Under the pieces are notes generated by a model that did not search any database, was not told where the DNA came from, and saw only the letters and a program-made list of their open reading frames with translations. Positions 23,015-35,384 of a stretch of DNA of 64,000 bases are shown here, one piece after another (the stretch's first letter is position 1; every line of letters begins with the position of its first letter). The stretch covers positions 88,501-152,500 of the forward strand of contig JAPTMU010000166.1 in NCBI GenBank assembly GCA_028583405.1, read 5' to 3'. The translations under genes were made by a program, and so were the position numbers. The DNA is from Pogonophryne albipinna. Lineage: Eukaryota > Chordata > Actinopteri > Perciformes > Artedidraconidae.

Positions 23015-26000
23015 TAAGTCAATATATTGACTTAGCTATCTCATTATATTGACTTAGTTATGTCATTATATTGACTTAGCTATCTCATTATATTGACTTA
23101 GCTATCTCATTATATTGACTTAGCTATCTCATTATAATGACTTAGCTATCTCATTATATTGACTTAGCTATCTCATTATAATGACTTAGCTATCTCATTA
23201 TAATGACTTAGCTATCTCATTATATTGACTTAGCTATCTCATTATAATGACTTAGCTATCTCATTATATTGACTTAGCTATCTCATTATATTGACTTAGC
23301 TATCTCATTATATTGACTTAGCTATCTCATTATATTGACTTAGTTATGTCATTATATTGACTTAGTTATGTCATTATATTGACTTAGCTATCTCATTATA
23401 TTGACTTAGCTATCTCATTATATTGACTTAGCTATCTCATTATATTGACTTAGCTATCTCATTATAATGACTTAGCTATCTCATTATATTGACTTAGCTA
23501 TCTCATTATAATGACTTAGCTATCTCATTATAATGACTTAGCTATCTCATTATAATGACTTAGCTATCTCATTATAATGACTTAGCTATCTCATTATAAT
23601 GACTTAGTTATCTCATTATATTGACTTAGCTATCTCATTATAATGACTTAGCTATCTCATTATAATGACTTAGCTATCTCATTATAATGACTTAGTTATC
23701 TCATTATATTGACTTAGCTATCTCATTATATTGACTTAGCTATCTCATTATAATGACTTAGCTATCTCATTATATTGACTTAGCTATCTCATTATAATGA
23801 CTTAGCTATCTCATTATAATGACTTAGCTATCTCATTATAATGACTTAGCTATCTCATTATAATGACTTAGCTATCTCATTATAATGACTTAGCTATCTC
23901 ATTATAATGACTTAGCTATCTCATTATAATGACTTAGCTATCTCATTATAATGACTTAGCTATCTCATTATATTGACTTAGCTATCTCATTATAATGACT
24001 TAGCTATCTCATTATAATGACTTAGCTATCTCATTATAATGACTTAGCTATCTCATTATAATGACTTAGCTATCTCATTATAATTGACTTAGCTATCTCA
24101 TTATAATGACTTAGCTATCTCATTATAATGACTTAGCTATCTCATTATATTGACTTAGCTTATCTCATTATATTGACTTAGCTATCTCATTATAATTGAC
24201 TTAGCTATCTCATTATATTGACTTAGCTATCTCATTATATTGACTTAGCTATCTCATTATAATGACTTAGCTATCTCATTATAATGACTTAGCTATCTCA
24301 TTATAATGACTTAGCTATCTCATTATAATGACTTAGCTATCTCATTATAATGACTTAGCTATCTCATTATAATGACTTAGCTATCTCATTATAATTGACT
24401 TAGTTATCTCATTATATTGACTTAGCTATCTCATTATAATGACTTAGCTATCTCATTATAATGACTTAGCTATCTCATTATAATGACTTAGCTATCTCAT
24501 TATAATGACTTAGCTATCTCATTATATTGACTTAGCTATCTCATTATAATTGACTTAGCTATCTCATTATATTGACTTAGCTATCTCATTATATTGACTT
24601 AGCTATCTCATTATAATGACTTAGCTATCTCATTATAATGACTTAGCTATCTCATTATAATGACTTAGCTATCTCATTATATTGACTTAGCTATCTCATT
24701 ATAATGACTTAGCTATCTCATTATAATGACTTAGCTATCTCATTATATTGACTTAGCTATCTCATTATATTGACTTAGCTATCTCATTATAATGACTTAG
24801 CTATCTCATTATAATGACTTAGCTATCTCATTATATGACTTAGCTATCTCATTATAATTGACTTAGCTATCTCATTATAATGACTTAGCTATCTCATTAT
24901 ATTGACTTAGCTATCTCATTATATTGACTTAGTTATCTCATTATATTGACTTAGCTTATCTCATTATAATTGACTTAGCTATCTCATTATAATGACTTAG
25001 CTATCTCATTATATTGACTTAGCTATCTATTATATGACTTAGCTATCTTCATTATAATGACTAGCTATCTCATTATATGACTTAGCTATCTCATTATATG
25101 ACTTAGCTATCTCATATAATGACTTAGCTATTCCTTATATGGACTTAGCTATCTCATTATATGATCTTAGTTATCTCATTATATTGACTTAGCTATCTCA
25201 TTATAATGACTTAGCTATCTCATTATATTGACTTAGCTATCTCATTATATTGACTTAGCTATCTCATTATATTGACTTAGCTATCTCATTATAATTGACT
25301 TAGCTTATCTCATTATATGACTTAGCTATCTCATTATATTGACTTAGCTATCTCATTATAATGACTTAGCTATCTCATTATAATGACTTAGCTATCTCAT
25401 TATATTGACTTAGCTATCTCATTATAATGACTTAGCTATCTCATTATATTGACTTAGCTATCTCATTATATTGACTTAGTTATCTCATTATATTGACTTA
25501 GCTATCTCATTATATTGACTTAGTTATCTCATTATATTGACTTAGCTATCTCATTATAATGACTTAGCTATCTCATTATAATGACTTAGCTATCTCATTA
25601 TAATGACTTAGCTATCTCATTATAATGACTTAGCTATCTCATTATAATGACTTAGCTATCTCATTATATGACTTAGCTATCTCATTATATGACTTAGCTA
25701 TCTCATTATAATGACTTAGCTATCTCATTATATGACTTAGCTATCTCATTATAATGACTTAGCTTATCTCATTATAATGACTTAGCTATCTCATTATAAT
25801 GACTTAGCTATCTCATTATATGACTTAGCTATCTCATTATAATGACTTAGCTATCTCATTATATGACTTAGCTATCTCATTATAATGACTTAGCTATCTC
25901 ATTATATTGACTTAGCTATCTCATTATAATGACTTAGCTATCTCATTATAATGACTTAGCTATGACTTAGCTATCTCATTATAATGACTTAGCTATCTCA

Positions 26001-27955
26001 TTATATGACTTAGCTATCTCATATAATGACTTAGTATCTCATTATAATGACTTAGCTATCTCATTATATTGACTTAGCTATCTCATTATAATGACTTAGC
26101 TATCTCATTATAATGACTTAGCTATCTCATTATAATGACTTAGCTATCTCATTATAATGACTTAGCTATCTCATTATAATTGACTTAGCTATCTCATTAT
26201 AATGACTTAGCTATCTCATTATAATGACTTAGCTATCTCATTATATATGACTTAGCTATCTCATTATAATGACTTAGCTATCTCATTATAATGACTTAGC
26301 TATCTCATTATAATGACTTAGCTATCTCATTATAATTGACTTAGCTATCTCATTATATTGACTTAGCTATCTCATTATAATGACTTAGCTATCTCATTAT
26401 AATGACTTAGCTATCTCATTATAATGACTTAGCTATCTCATTATAATGACTTAGCTATCTCATTATAATGACTTAGCTATCTCATTATAATGACTTAGCT
26501 ATCTCATTATAATGACTTAGCTATCTCATTATATTGACTTAGCTATCTCATTATATATGACTTAGCTATCTCATTATATTGACTTAGCTATCTCATTATA
26601 TTGACTTAGCTATCTCATTATAATGACTTAGCTATCTCATTATAATGACTTAGCTATCTCATTATATTGACTTAGTTATGTCATTATATTGACTTAGCTA
26701 TCTCATTATAATGACTTAGCTATCTCATTATATTGACTTAGCTATCTCATTATAATGACTTAGCTATCTCATTATATTGACTTAGTTATCTCATTATAAT
26801 GACTTAGCTATCTCATTATATTGACTTAGCTATCTCATTATAATGACTTAGCTATCTCATTATAATGACTTAGCTATCTCATTATATTGACTTAGCTATC
26901 TCATTATATTGACTTAGCTATCTCATTATAATGACTTAGCTATCTCATTATATTGACTTAGCTATCTCATTATAATGACTTAGCTATCTCATTATATTGA
27001 CTTAGCTATCTCATTATATTGACTTAGCTATCTCATTATATTGACTTAGCTATCTCATTATATTGACTTAGCTATCTCATTATAATGACTTAGTTATCTC
27101 ATTATATTGACTTAGCTATCTCATTATAATTGACTAGCTATTAATGACTAGCTATCTCATTATATTGACTTAGCTATCTCATTATTTTAAATGACATTAG
27201 CTATCTCATTATATTGACTTAGCTATCTCATTATATTGACTTAGTTTATCCTCATTATATTGACTTAGCTATCTCCATTATATTGACCGTAGTTATCCTC
27301 AATTATATTGACTTAGCTATCCTCATTATAATGACTTAGCTATCTCATTATAATGACTTAGCTCATCTCATTAATATTGAACTTAAGCTTATCTCATTAT
27401 ATTGACTTAGCTATCTCATTATATTGACTTAGGCTATCTCATTATATGGACTTAGCTATCTCATTATAATGACGTAGCTATACTCATTATAATGACCTTA
27501 GCTATCTCATTATAGTGACTTAGTCTATACTCATTATATTGACTTAGCTATCTCATTATAATGACTTAGTTATCCTCATTAATATTGACTTAGCTATCTC
27601 ATTATAATGAACTTAGCTATCTCATTTAATGACCTTAGTTATCTCATTATAATTGAACTTAGCTAATCTCATTATAATGACTGTAGCTATCTCATTATAT
27701 TGACTTAGCTATCTCATTATAGTTGACTTAGCTATCTCATTATAATGACTTAGCTATCTCATTATATTGACTTAGCTATCTCATTATAATGACTTAGTTT
27801 ATCTCATTATATTGACTTAGCTAATCTCATTATGAATGAGATTAGCTATCTCGTTATTTGACTTAGCTATCTCATTATATTGACTTAGCTATCTCATTAT
27901 ATTGACTTAGCTATCTCATTATAATGACTTAGCTATCTCATTATATTGACTTAAG
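23015..27955. repeat. 22-bp minisatellite, about 220 copies
   Basis: Units TGACTTAGCTATCTCATTAT plus A and A/T. The main variation is one A/T position just before TGAC. Indel-damaged units cluster at 25,020-25,170 and 27,120-27,860; elsewhere copies are uniform. No open frame of interest. Confidence 0.98.
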
Positions 27956-28000
27956 ACAACTACCAGCAAGTCAAAGCAATACTGAGGGTCCGGTCCACAG

Positions 28001-28297
28001 TGAGGGGACAGCGAAGGAAGGAGGTCGTTCTCCCAGGAGCTGGGGAAAACCAGGGTGTCCTCACAGATTGTGAGAAGAAAGCCCCCCGTGGTGGTGGATC
28101 GTGTGCCGGACCCTCAGTGTCCTCTCCACTTTCAGATCAGAGCAACTCCAAGAAATGCTGGACTCCAGAGAGCATTCAGTGTCGGACCCCCCTCGAACCT
28201 TGTGTCTTCTTCAGATGAGTCCTGCAGCTCGCTGGCAGAAGAAGGCTACAAGATTATTTCTGAAGTCTCCTCTGCACTGAAATGCTTCTTCATTTGA
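28001..28297 (+). CDS. Unidentified open frame next to the 22-bp array
   Basis: A frame without stops reads SQELGKTRVSSQIVRRK, then PPVVVDRVPDPQCPLHF, IRATPRNAGLQRAFSV and SSSDESCSSLAEEGYK, ending ALKCFFI and a TGA at 28,297. Composition (Pro, Ser, Arg and balanced codons) is more protein-like than the surroundings, and an AG at 27,999 could be an acceptor. There is no ATG near the start. A second overlapping frame exists. I do not recognise a family; it could be a last exon, a retrocopy fragment or chance. Confidence 0.25.
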
Positions 28298-28527
28298 GTT
28301 CCTTCTCCTTGCTCCAGGTCTTTCTCCTTCTCTGCTCACTAAAGAAATAAGCCCTTGGTCAAACTGCATGTTTCTCTTTGGCAGCCAGGTGCATGAACAC
28401 ACTAACAGTTGTTTTTTGTTTTTGAGTAATCAAGCAGCTCTTCAAAGACATCAAACACATCCCTCAAAAGAGGGCCTTTTTTGACCCATGAAATGATCCG
28501 TGCATGCTTGCAGATTCTCACAGACAC

Positions 28528-28529
28528 AC

Positions 28530-28586
<57 letters not shown>
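28528..28586. repeat. (CA)n microsatellite
   Basis: Nearly pure CA run; a second interrupted CA region with CATATA and CGTGCA interruptions follows at 28,704-28,808. Confidence 0.95.
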
Positions 28587-28590
<4 letters not shown>

Positions 28591-28849
28591 GAGGGAGGAG
28601 AGGTGTGTGCTGGTTGTGCACAGGCCTAAAAAATTGTTGTTCTACCACCTGAGAGAGCACCAGGTCACATGCTGCAGGACCTGCTGGTCTGCTGCTGGAA
28701 ATGACACACACACATATACACACACGTGCACACACCCACACACATATACACACACACACACATATACACACACGTGCACACACACACCCCCCCCACACAC
28801 ACACACACCACTCTCTGGGCCCCCTGGTAGTCACACGGCTCCATAATAT

Positions 28850-29560
28850 AACTAGCAAAAATGTAAGAATTCCATGCATCGGCCTCCAGTGGGAAAATTG
28901 TGTAATCTGTTGGAATAGAGTAGAAATATCAAATATCACTACTTATCTTCTAAATGAAATGCTGACATTACAAAATGCATGTTTTATACTGCAATGGCAG
29001 TGAGATCAAAAAATGTGGTTTGAATGGAAGTCAATGAGGCATTTTTGAGAGAAATGAAATAATTCAAATAATGAAACAGGCATTTAAAGGGTTAACATCC
29101 TGAAGATGATTGAATGTTTGCTAGTTTTGAGTACGTTAGAAGTTGTTTATGTGATTCATGAAAAAAAAAGTAAAAACAGATATTGATGTATGATTTAATA
29201 GCAGTTATTATGGGCGTGGACATTTTTGCCACGAAGGGGTCCAGAGGGTGCAAAATGCATCACGAGAGTAAAACATGTAAGAGTAAACGACATTAGATTT
29301 CAATTTGGTGAAATCATCCTCTAAGAGAAATTCATATATTTTCTTCCAAGCTTTTGGTCAGGTCTCAAATGTTTAACCCTTGAAGAGCTTAATATTTGTG
29401 ATATGTACAGAATGATTTCATTATAATCAACAGTCATTTGGTTCTCGACAGACTTTGGGAAATGTATAATCTTTTCTTTAAGCTGCCGTTATGAGTCAGG
29501 CTTCAGAATAATTAGAGTAAGAGCGGATACGTGAGAAACAGTTAAAGATACGGTTCAGTT
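28850..29560. other. Intergenic sequence without recognisable feature
   Basis: AT-rich sequence with no exon or complete repeat seen. GAATGGAAGTCAATGAGGC at 29,020 resembles dispersed fish repeat sequence. Confidence 0.4.
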
Positions 29561-29660
29561 TGTTGTGGAGCTCAGCTGTGACGTCTTTCGGGGGAAGGTG
29601 AGAGGAAATGGAGATGAAGACACATCATGTCCTCAAACACAGATCACTGAGATACAGAGG
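29560..29660 (+). repeat. Fragment of the Ig-receptor duplicon (far upstream part)
   Basis: Shares CCTCAAACACAGATCACTGAG and flanking sequence with 38,395-38,460 and, inverted, with 62,575-62,690. Those two are the far-upstream parts of Ig-like copies B and C, so this marks another, lost, unit. Confidence 0.6.
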
Positions 29661-29689
29661 TGGTGTAGAAATACTTCATCACTGTACTT

Positions 29690-29853
29690 AAATGTGGTGG
29701 CGAAGTCGATAGGGACTTGGCTTGGCAACTGGAAGGTCACCAGTTCAAGTCCCGGCAAGACCAAGTGCTACCGAGGTGTCCATGAGCAAGGCACCGTTCA
29801 AAATGGCAGAGAAACAATTTCCCCACGAGGGATTAATAAAAGTCCATCTTAAG
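29690..29853 (+). mobile_element. tRNA-derived SINE with LINE-like tail
   Basis: B box CAGTTCAAGTCCC at about 29,742, then GTGTCCATGAGCAAGGCACC, a hallmark of teleost tRNA-SINEs, and a tail AATTTCCCCACGAGGGATTA as in LINE 3' ends. It is not a functional tRNA gene: the cloverleaf cannot be completed. Confidence 0.75.
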
Positions 29854-29859
29854 TAGATA

Positions 29860-31190
29860 CTTCTGGTATCAGGGTTCAAATGTTCACTTATTACATTGAT
29901 CAATAAACAAAAACAAGAGCAAGAAAGAGAGCGGATACAAGTGTTATGCCATGCTACTTCAAAGACTCCCATTATGTTGACCCATGTTTTCTTTTCTTAT
30001 TACTGCCCATTTTTATTTTTATTCTATATTTTATTCCATTCCATTGCAAATACTGTTATATTTATATTTTTTTAAGTATTTTTTCTAGTTCTCTGTGTTT
30101 TAATTGTACTTTTATGAATGCACCACAAGTCAAAGTGTAAACCTACCTGGTGATAAACCTGATTCTGATTACATGTTTCAAAGGAAATATATCTGCATTT
30201 TATGTTTAAATCAAACAAAAGACTTCTCACACACACGCCACATGAAGTCACCAAACGATAGAAAGGCTGCGGGGGCGTTCTGCCCTTTGAAACAAAGCTT
30301 CTCCAAATCCTATCATCAAAGGTAGAAGATGTACCCTTAGGCACAAAGGTATATTTCCCAAGAGCAAGGGAATTTAATATAGTCCACCAACCCTGACCTT
30401 TAACCTCAGTTTGGTAACCGATCTCCAGGACTTTTCTGACAACTTTTAAGATTCAAAGGTTTTAATGCCATATGCACCTTAGCTTAAGTGTAGAAATGGG
30501 CATGAAAAGCAGGTGCGCTAATGTATTGTCAACAGGGGGAGCCTCGCTGCGGGGAAATTCTACAAATGGCCTGTCCCCTTTTTAAAAATGGTTTAATCAT
30601 CTCTCGACCCCCCCTGATCTAGGCAAGGCAAGTTTATTTATAGAGCACCTTTCAGCACACGGAAATTCAAAGTGCTTTACAAATTAAAATAAAAGACCTT
30701 TAAGAATAAATACAGCAGAAACACATCATAAGATGGCGTTTAAAAACAGGCATTAAAAAGCAAAGATAATAAAATAAACACAACAGATATAGATGCATGA
30801 ATAAAAACCATACTGCCGTGTGGATATAAACAGCTCTCTCAAATGCAGCGACAAAAATATACGTTTTTAGTCTTAAGTATTAAGAGTTGCAGCGAAGATA
30901 GCTCAATGGGAAGAGACAGCTGAGGTTAGCGGTTTGTACTTCACTGAGAACAGAAACATTCAGGTCCTTCCTTCCTGCAGCGGTCAGACTGGAAACCACC
31001 TCGGGATTGTGGGAAACGGTATTTCCAAAGTCAACTTAATTGTCAATCTCAAAATATGTTTGTACACACAGAAAGATCGAAAATGTTTCCCACAGTCCCG
31101 AGGTATAAAAAAACTCACGTTTAAAATGCAAGAACACTCAATAATTTACCAAAAAAACACAAAATAACCGGTTACTTCAAATTTCGATAC
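29860..31190. other. Intergenic sequence with one short dispersed repeat
   Basis: At 30,620-30,690 a common fish repeat end is present (AAGTTTATTTATAGAGCACC and CAAAGTGCTTTACAAA). The rest is AT-rich sequence without a gene that I can support. Confidence 0.5.
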
Positions 31191-31194
31191 ACAC

Positions 31195-31376
31195 TACATG
31201 TACAGACAGAGACAGAATTTACTGCCTACATTACAGTGTGGTTTGTCCTTGTTGGTCATGCTTTGCTTTCTGTTGTTTTGTTCATATATGTCTGTAAGAG
31301 GTTGCTTTTGTCGGGACCCCCTTGAAAACAAGATGGTGCACCTCAAGGGGTTTATCCTAATAAATACATGTCTATA
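31195..31376 (+). mobile_element. LINE 3' tail fragment
   Basis: Contains the teleost LINE tail blocks GACCCCCTTGAAAACAAGAT, CTCAAGGGGTTTATCCTAAT and AAATACATG. Non-coding. Confidence 0.6.
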
Positions 31377-31629
31377 TGTTGTCTAACTGTTACAGGGTGT
31401 GTAATTTGTAATTGATTCCTAATCACCCACGGCCCAATATGAGGGAGATTTTTCTATAAAATAGTTGGTAGTTATGGGCTATACTTATTCACTTTTATTT
31501 GAGTCAAGAAGTTCATCAATTTTGTATTTCTAAACACTAGTATCTGTACTTCTACTTAAGTGAAGGATGTGTGTACTTTTGCCCTCTCTGCTGAGATATG
31601 GAAGTACAGCGTCACAGAGCATTACCACG

Positions 31630-31855
31630 TGACAGCAAGAAAAGGATGCATAGGCCACCTGCCAGAAAAGTGATAATGAAGAATACTCTGTGGCTCTGGT
31701 GTAACAGGGTGAAACTGGTATCTGAATGACCTCAACTGTAGCCATCAGGTCAATCTCTCTCAAGAGATCAACATGTTCAGGTAAAAAGTTTAAACTCCTA
31801 CAGCGTGGTTTTCGACGTAAGTCCTAAAGACAAAGATTACCTGATAACCCCAACG
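31630..31855 (+). repeat. Fragment of Ig-receptor duplicon, orphan
   Basis: GGCCACCTGCCAGAAA and TTTAAACTCCTACAGCGTGG followed by GATAACCCCAACG match the upstream regions of copies B (38,610; 45,830-45,890) and A. No Ig exon follows; the sequence breaks off into a hAT remnant. Confidence 0.7.
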
Positions 31856-32127
31856 AGAGCCTTGCTCTTGTTGTTGGGCCTGGTGAAAATGGACTGCTGT
31901 GCATTTAGCTGTCCTCTCAGGCCCCTCCCCCGTAGCGTTTGTACACTGTTTTGAAATGCCGCTCCTAAATTACCCTTCTTCGATAAAGCCACGCTCGCAT
32001 TGCAGATGAGAGACAGATGAGAGACAGATGAGAGACAGATGGACTTTGAATTGGAACAGATACAAAAATAATCATCCTCCCACTCGGAGTGAAAATTATA
32101 TATTTTGGGCTTTTTTGCTTCTGCCAT
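31840..32127 (-). pseudogene. hAT transposase N-terminus (GTF2IRD2/ZBED5-like), degenerate
   Basis: Starts MAEAKKPKIYNFHSEWEDDY, then degenerate finger sequence ICNASVALSKKGNL and QQSIFTRPNNKSKA. This is the N-terminal region of the hAT family from which GTF2IRD2-type domains derive. The unit GAGACAGAT is tripled near 32,010-32,040 and disrupts the finger. The downstream GAGCCGGCTC inverted words at 32,180-32,215 are also transposon-like. Confidence 0.7.
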
Positions 32128-32129
32128 AA

Positions 32130-32700
32130 TTGCGGTCTTGTGTGTGCGCGGACACTCATGTTGACACGGACTAGCTCAAAGAGCCGGCTCTTTTAAGTGA
32201 ACGACGGGAGCCGGCTCGCGCCCGCGAACGAGCCGTTTTTTTTTTTTTTTTGCGGAGGGATCTAGATCTGCATGAAGGCACATTATGCAATGTGCACATT
32301 ATCCCGCTTATTACACACGGCCACATTCTCAACAAAGTAACGACATGACTCTCAATATTAATACAAATGCTTTTATGGATTTAGAAAATGATTTTATTGA
32401 TTTAAAAAATAGTTTTATGTATTGATTTAAATTGACATGCATCCACTAAGAAAAGTAGTCCGTTGTTACTGTTTGAACTAACGTAGCAACGGCAGGAACT
32501 GCTTCGAGAGTGTTTTTGAGGAGCTTTTTGATTACAGATTTGAAAACATCGTTGCTTGCTTTAAAAGTAGCACAACTCATTATGTCAAACCTTGGAAAGT
32601 ATCTAGATATCCCTGCCCTAATGCCAAAGGAACTGCACACTGAATATGTGTCGCCGTTTGATGTCTATGTCTGGACCGCTGCGTAAAAAGGAGGGTTTCT
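32130..32700. other. Transposon-derived sequence, not resolved
   Basis: Contains GAGCCGGCTCTTTT, a T-rich run and sequence without clear frame. I could not define element borders here. Confidence 0.35.
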
Positions 32701-33027
32701 GCCCCGTTACTTCTCTTCTTACTTCTATAAGAATAAAACACGGAGGACGGAGATCTCTTTTTCTCCCCCTCTTCTGACAGCCCAGCAGCTGATCTCAGAG
32801 CACGCTCCCCTCTCCTGCAGGGGGGCGTGGTCAGCTGCAGGGGGGCGTGGTCAGCTGCAGCTCACAGAATCAGCCTCCTGCAAAAACAGCACTGGAAAGA
32901 GCAAATAGAGCGAAATGAGGCATGGCTAAAATGCAGGATCTTTTTGGTATTTTGAAAAAAAAACTACATTTATATACTTTATATAGCCCTACAATATATT
33001 GTTCAAATATAGCATGATATGTCCACT
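32700..33027 (+). mobile_element. 3' part of a TTAA-type DNA transposon
   Basis: Shares GAAATGAGGCATGGCTA and the end TAGCATGATATGTCCACT with 54,131-54,791, and is followed by TTAA at 33,028-33,031. The 5' part is missing or diverged. GGGGCGTGGTCAGCTGCAG is doubled inside. Confidence 0.65.
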
Positions 33028-33489
33028 TTAAGTAATACAAGACAGAATGATGATGATGATCTCGGCGCTACAGCTGCTCCGTGCATGCATGCAGGTGACA
33101 TGTAATATCCAAGGATTAGAGACGGTTGGATGCTGCTGTTTTGAGCATTGCAATATATTTATTTTCACTATGTTATTTATTTATGATTATCCTTAGACTC
33201 AGCAAAGATTTGATGTCAGCTGTTGCTGTCTTTTTTTCTATAGCTAATAGTTACTGAAATAGAGCCCTGCTGTTTTGTCAGGACCTTTTCTTTAAATATA
33301 ATTTTTAAATGTCGATACAGTAGCCCCTTTTTTAAAATAGTTTTTATAGGTGTTGCTGTCTGTTTTGTGTAGCGTGGTTCTACAAGCAAGTCAATGCATT
33401 CACTGGGTGGTATATCAGAGAGTTACACGGGTCTGTAAATGCAATGAAAACATTTGGCCACAGCAAATCATTTATATTATATATTTGTG

Positions 33490-33735
33490 CAGCAAACTCA
33501 AGATATCAAATGTTCAGATCAGAAGTCAGGACACGAATAGCTTAGCTGTTAGATGAGTCCAAAACCCAAAGATTATTGGATAACCCCAACCCTTCAAAGT
33601 TTCCACTGATGATGACATAAAGACGTCACGTGTGTCCGACCACCAATGAGACGCTGATTCTAAAGGGTTGACACAGATCTTATGAAGTGGTGTCAGTGTT
33701 TGCACAACACTCACGAGGAAACCTCCGCCTCAGCA
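33490..33735 (+). promoter_or_regulatory. Orphan Ig-receptor promoter block
   Basis: This matches 35,385-35,610 upstream of Ig copy A, with CACGTG at 33,627-33,632 and CCAAT at 33,643-33,647 in the same order and spacing. It ends GAGGAAACCTCCG, the leader just before the Ig start codon, and then diverges; no Ig frame follows. It marks a deleted gene copy. Confidence 0.8.
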
Positions 33736-34079
33736 TAATCTCCGGCCTCATCACAACATGCATATATTTTTACATTGAATATTGAGCAATGGCGATTCAA
33801 AAACGTTCACACAAAACCCAACGGACTAATCGCCTTTCTCTGGTGATATGAGACTGCTATGTGAAGAACTGGGACCAGCCTCAATGTGCCTTTTGACTTC
33901 AACTCCTCAGCTTTGAGGGGAATATAGTATCTAGTGAGACTGCTATGCGTAGGCGTTGGACCAACCCCATTGAGCGTCTCCCCCTTAAGCTCCTCGGCCA
34001 TGAGGGGAATATCCCACCTATAAAACAGCATTCCTTTGGAAAGCATTTAGACAATGTACAAGCTAAGATTGATCTAGAT

Positions 34080-34620
34080 CAGGGGTGTCCAAACTACGGC
34101 CCGGGGGACAAATGCGGTCCGCGGGCCATTTTGAATCGGCCCTCAGCTAAATCTAAACGTATAATGGAATACGGCTCACAAATGAGACTTGATCTTGACT
34201 TGTATTGTACTTCTTAAATACATCTGTAAACATATATTACTCAGTAGTGTTCATGTGTTAATAAGCCCAATTTACAATTAATTAAGTCAATTCAAGTTGA
34301 AAATATATTCTAACAAATCTAAGTTGATAATAAAAGACTTATGTCCATAACAACCTTGAAATACACCCTTCATATTTCCTCTAATGATAATCAATCTGAG
34401 GCTTCTGTTTTAAGGGATGAGCTGCTAACACAATACATGAAACCCTCTGGAGAGCTGTGATGGAGGCTGTTTATTTTTCTTAAAGCATATGAAATTATCA
34501 AGAATAATTTACCTACATTTGATTGATTTTGCTGACTCACAACTTCACTTATGAGGCGATAAACCTCACCTCTAGTGAGCGGCCCAGCCCTTTGAATATC
34601 TGTCTGTATGTGGCCCTCGA
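34080..34620 (+). mobile_element. hAT fragment with Charlie-like 5' end
   Basis: Begins CAGGGGTGTCCAAACTACGG followed by GGCCCGGGG and GCGGTCCGCGGGCC, the usual start of Charlie-like hATs. TGGCCCTCGATGTAG near 34,612 may be the eroded other end. No target duplication can be read. Confidence 0.6.
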
Positions 34621-35039
34621 TGTAGATCAACGACCACCAGAGCTGTGATAACAGTTCTGAACAGCAATACAGCTTTAAATATGTATTCATAGAATAATGG
34701 AGAACGGAGAGAAAGGCGTGGGAGGGTTAGGCATGTCGTGTGAAAATGTGTCACTGTAGCTCCAGTTGACTGAACTAGCTCACAGTATTAGTTTATTGAT
34801 CCTAATCAGCTTTTGAGAAAATGCACAAAGGGTGAAGTTAAGGAGCATCAATCCTGGAGCCTTTTGAATATCTCATCTTTAGAGCATGAAGGAAGGTAGA
34901 ATTAGAGGTGACAATATAAACAAACTTATATTATATACAAACAGTTTTCAGTGACAGTATTGATAAGAAACAGAGAACAGAAAAGAGAGCATTAAATATT
35001 CCACAGTTATATTCCAAAAAGAGTATGGAAGAACAGAAC

Positions 35040-35340
35040 ATTCTGTAAGTCATGGTGTAAAAACATGGTTATTGAACTGCATTTTTCTATCACGCTTTTC
35101 CAGTCTGTGCCCTCTCAGAGCAGCTCTAACACATTTACAGCCATTCATTGAGAGGCAGACGCTGCTCAGAGAAGCTAACATCCACACACATTGGCCATGC
35201 CATCGGGAGCAACTTGGGGTTCAGTGTCTTGCCCAAGTATACATCGACATGTTGACTGCAGGGGGAGGGATCAAACCCCCAACGCTTCTATTGGTAGACA
35301 GCGACTCTGCATCACAGCCCCAGTCGCCCAAACTGCTATC
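35040..35340 (-). mobile_element. tRNA-derived teleost SINE
   Basis: On the minus strand: GGGCGACTGGGGCTGTG, B-box-like GGTTTGATCCC, then GGGCAAGACACTGAACCCC and CAGTCTG tail. The fixed order matches the common fish tRNA-SINE. Related copies are at 62,247-62,460 (+) and, tail only, 38,680-38,790. They travel with the Ig-receptor duplicons. Confidence 0.8.
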
Positions 35341-35384
35341 TGGACAACCTCAACTCTAGACATTAGATCCATCTCTGTGCAGCA

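Noticed and set aside
29696..29800. A tRNA gene (B box with A-box-like upstream sequence), also considered at 8,000, 35,280 and 62,260
   Set aside because: No full acceptor stem or anticodon arm can be formed, and the downstream bodies match the tRNA-derived SINE family.
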